DNA of 15,739 nt from Clostridiaceae bacterium (GTDB lineage: Bacteria > Bacillota > Clostridia > Oscillospirales > Acutalibacteraceae): the NCBI GenBank assembly GCA_016297555.1, contig JAEDGK010000043.1:1-15739 (forward strand). Reading direction: 5' to 3'. Each line of letters starts with the position of its first letter. The stretch's first letter is position 1. Made by a program: the position numbers and the translations under genes. Shown in pieces: positions 14,903 through 15,739 of the stretch. The notes beneath the pieces were generated by a model. That model saw nothing but the letters and a program-made list of their open reading frames with translations. It did not search any database and was not told the DNA's origin.

Positions 14903-15184
14903 TTAATTGGCGAAAAGTTATTCGTGTTTTTAGTCCTAATCAGACGGAATCGGATATAATATTTATCCTGATAATGACGAGCATCTTGTTTCTCATGCCG
15001 CCTGCTGTGATTTCGTCAGGGAAACAGTTGAAAATATGTTTTTCCCCGACTGCTCTCCTATGAAAGAAATTTTTGGGATGAGAATTTTATTGCTGACAAA
15101 CTTCAAAAATCGGGTTTTAATGAAAACAATATCATTGACAGCATAGGAATCATCTGTGAATCAATCCTTGACCAATCATCATAG
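14899..15184 (+). pseudogene. Frameshifted gene of unknown function after the PqqD-like gene
   Basis: A GTG overlaps the pqqD-like stop (GTGA), the arrangement of a coupled downstream gene. That frame begins INWRKVIRVFSPN and stops at 15061-15063. From about 14943 a second frame reads GIGYNIYPDNDEHLVSH, then RETVENMFFPD. From about 15062 a third reads WDENFIADKLQKSGFNEN to the TAG at 15182. Each step fits loss of one base, near 14940 and at the T run 15070-15074. Restoring both gives a continuous product of about 95 residues. I recognise no family. If the assembly is correct, the gene is dead; the 54-residue first frame alone, with a hydrophobic middle, is the alternative reading. Confidence 0.5.
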
Positions 15185-15224
15185 TGATATGCTACTGTAT
15201 ATTCACCAAATCACTTTCATATAA

Positions 15225-15575
15225 ATGTCAGAAAAGAGTTGTTGTATTTTGAAAAAAACAAATTTGGCAACGCCGACGAATTCGTTTCTTTCAGTCCAAG
15301 ATGAATATTTACCTATTGCTTTATCTGAAAATGAATATTCAGACAATCCTCACCCTCAAAAAGATAATATCTTGCAATATCTCAAATCTTTTAATTATTC
15401 TTGGATAACTTCTCAATGCGTAACAGACAGAAAAAACAATCAAACTGTAAATACCGCGGAAAAGCTTTACAATGACGGTAAATTTGAATGGAGCGAAAGT
15501 GATATTTATCACTTTGAAAAATACAATTTAACCCTCTGTGAAGAATTTATAAATCACATTTTTAATAGAACATGA
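15225..15575 (+). CDS. Immunity-like protein of unknown family, N-terminus probably frameshifted
   Basis: An open frame of 116 residues lies in DNA far more AT-rich than the genes to the left. The C-terminal part looks genuine: PIALSENEYSDNPHPQ, then ILQYLKS, then LYNDGKFEWSESDIYHFEKY and LCEEFINHI. This resembles small immunity-type proteins that end in a DG-x-[WF]-W-x-x-DxxYYxEKY and EEFIxH pattern (by-eye memory, family not named). The first ~30 residues look artificial. The frame that follows the TAG at 15182 (15188-15301) reads YSPNHFHINVRKELLYFEKN, then FGNADEFVSF, more like real protein, and ends at 15302 just where the other frame becomes convincing. A one-base insertion near 15290-15305 would explain this. 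The ATG at 15225 has no ribosome site; TTG at 15249 is an alternative. Its stop overlaps the next start by ATGA. Confidence 0.5.
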   Translation: MSEKSCCILKKTNLATPTNSFLSVQDEYLPIALSENEYSDNPHPQKDNILQYLKSFNYSWITSQCVTDRKNNQTVNTAEKLYNDGKFEWSESDIYHFEKYNLTLCEEFINHIFNRT

Positions 15576-15739
15576 CGGTAGACATTAATTATATAAAAAT
15601 TCAATCAATAGATAAATATGAAACCTCATTAGGTGCTACTTTTACACCATTCCTTTCTCTAAAATTAATAATCAGAATTTATTTTGACTTGCATAATTGT
15701 GATTTTTCCGCAAAGGCGAGTATAAACGGTAAAATCAAA
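15572..15739 (+). CDS. Partial gene running off the right edge, unknown function
   Basis: An ATG overlapping the previous stop (ATGA, 15572-15575) opens a frame that stays open for 56 codons to the last base of the window. It begins MTVDINYIKIQSIDKYE and continues through a hydrophobic stretch (FLSLKLIIRIYF) to KASINGKIK. I recognise no family. The overlap points to translational coupling with the upstream immunity-like frame. Base composition is as AT-rich as its neighbour, so both probably arrived together. No ribosome site is needed if coupled, and none is clear. Confidence 0.5.
   Translation, partial: MTVDINYIKIQSIDKYETSLGATFTPFLSLKLIIRIYFDLHNCDFSAKASINGKIK

Noticed and set aside
14955..14960. 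TATAAT as a promoter for the right-edge genes
   Set aside because: No -35-like sequence 16-18 bases upstream and it lies inside a coding-like stretch.

Overview
The window looks like chromosomal DNA from a Gram-positive Clostridia-type bacterium (Bacillota, probably an Oscillospiraceae/Ruminococcaceae gut lineage). This rests on AGGAGG-type ribosome sites, sigma-A-like promoters, TTG start codons behind good ribosome sites, a DUF1846 protein, a secreted CxxC-repeat protein, and Ig-like domains on a secreted protease. The central part has a balanced base composition. The first ~320 bases and the last ~550 bases are clearly more AT-rich and look like accessory DNA.

Layout, left to right. 1-323: AT-rich leader with a sigma-A promoter. 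324-1862 (+): secreted protein with an FN3-like domain and CxxC repeats at an exact 40-residue step, closed by a strong terminator. 1937-2328: no intact gene; it holds a possible recombinase remnant and a long hairpin. 2329-3651 (-): FAD-dependent oxidoreductase of the geranylgeranyl-reductase type. 3754-5241 (-): DUF1846 protein. 5453-6448 (+): membrane-anchored or secreted calcineurin-like phosphoesterase.

6512-12546 (-): a potassium operon read in the order ktrB, ktrA, an unknown 157-residue membrane protein, kdpD, kdpE. The Ktr channel and its RCK gate supply K+ uptake, and KdpD/KdpE supply a two-component sensor. No kdpFABC pump genes are in the window, so the Kdp sensor pair is coupled here to a Ktr-type transporter. 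A long inverted repeat upstream of ktrB and an extended -10 promoter before kdpD are the visible candidate control points.

12793-14902 (+): a secreted subtilisin-family protease with two Ig-like domains and a hydrophobic C-terminal tail, followed 34 bases later by a stand-alone PqqD-like protein (the RiPP-recognition fold). Their pairing is suggestive, but no precursor peptide or modifying enzyme is visible.

14899-15739 (+): a decaying AT-rich tail. A frameshifted gene overlaps the pqqD-like stop by GTGA. Next comes an immunity-like open frame whose N-terminus appears frameshifted, and then a partial gene that overlaps it by ATGA and runs off the window.

The most interesting points are the hybrid Ktr/Kdp operon with its unknown membrane protein and palindromic leader, the subtilase-PqqD pair, and the decaying immunity-like tail beside it. 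All functions are read from motifs by eye; no database search was run.
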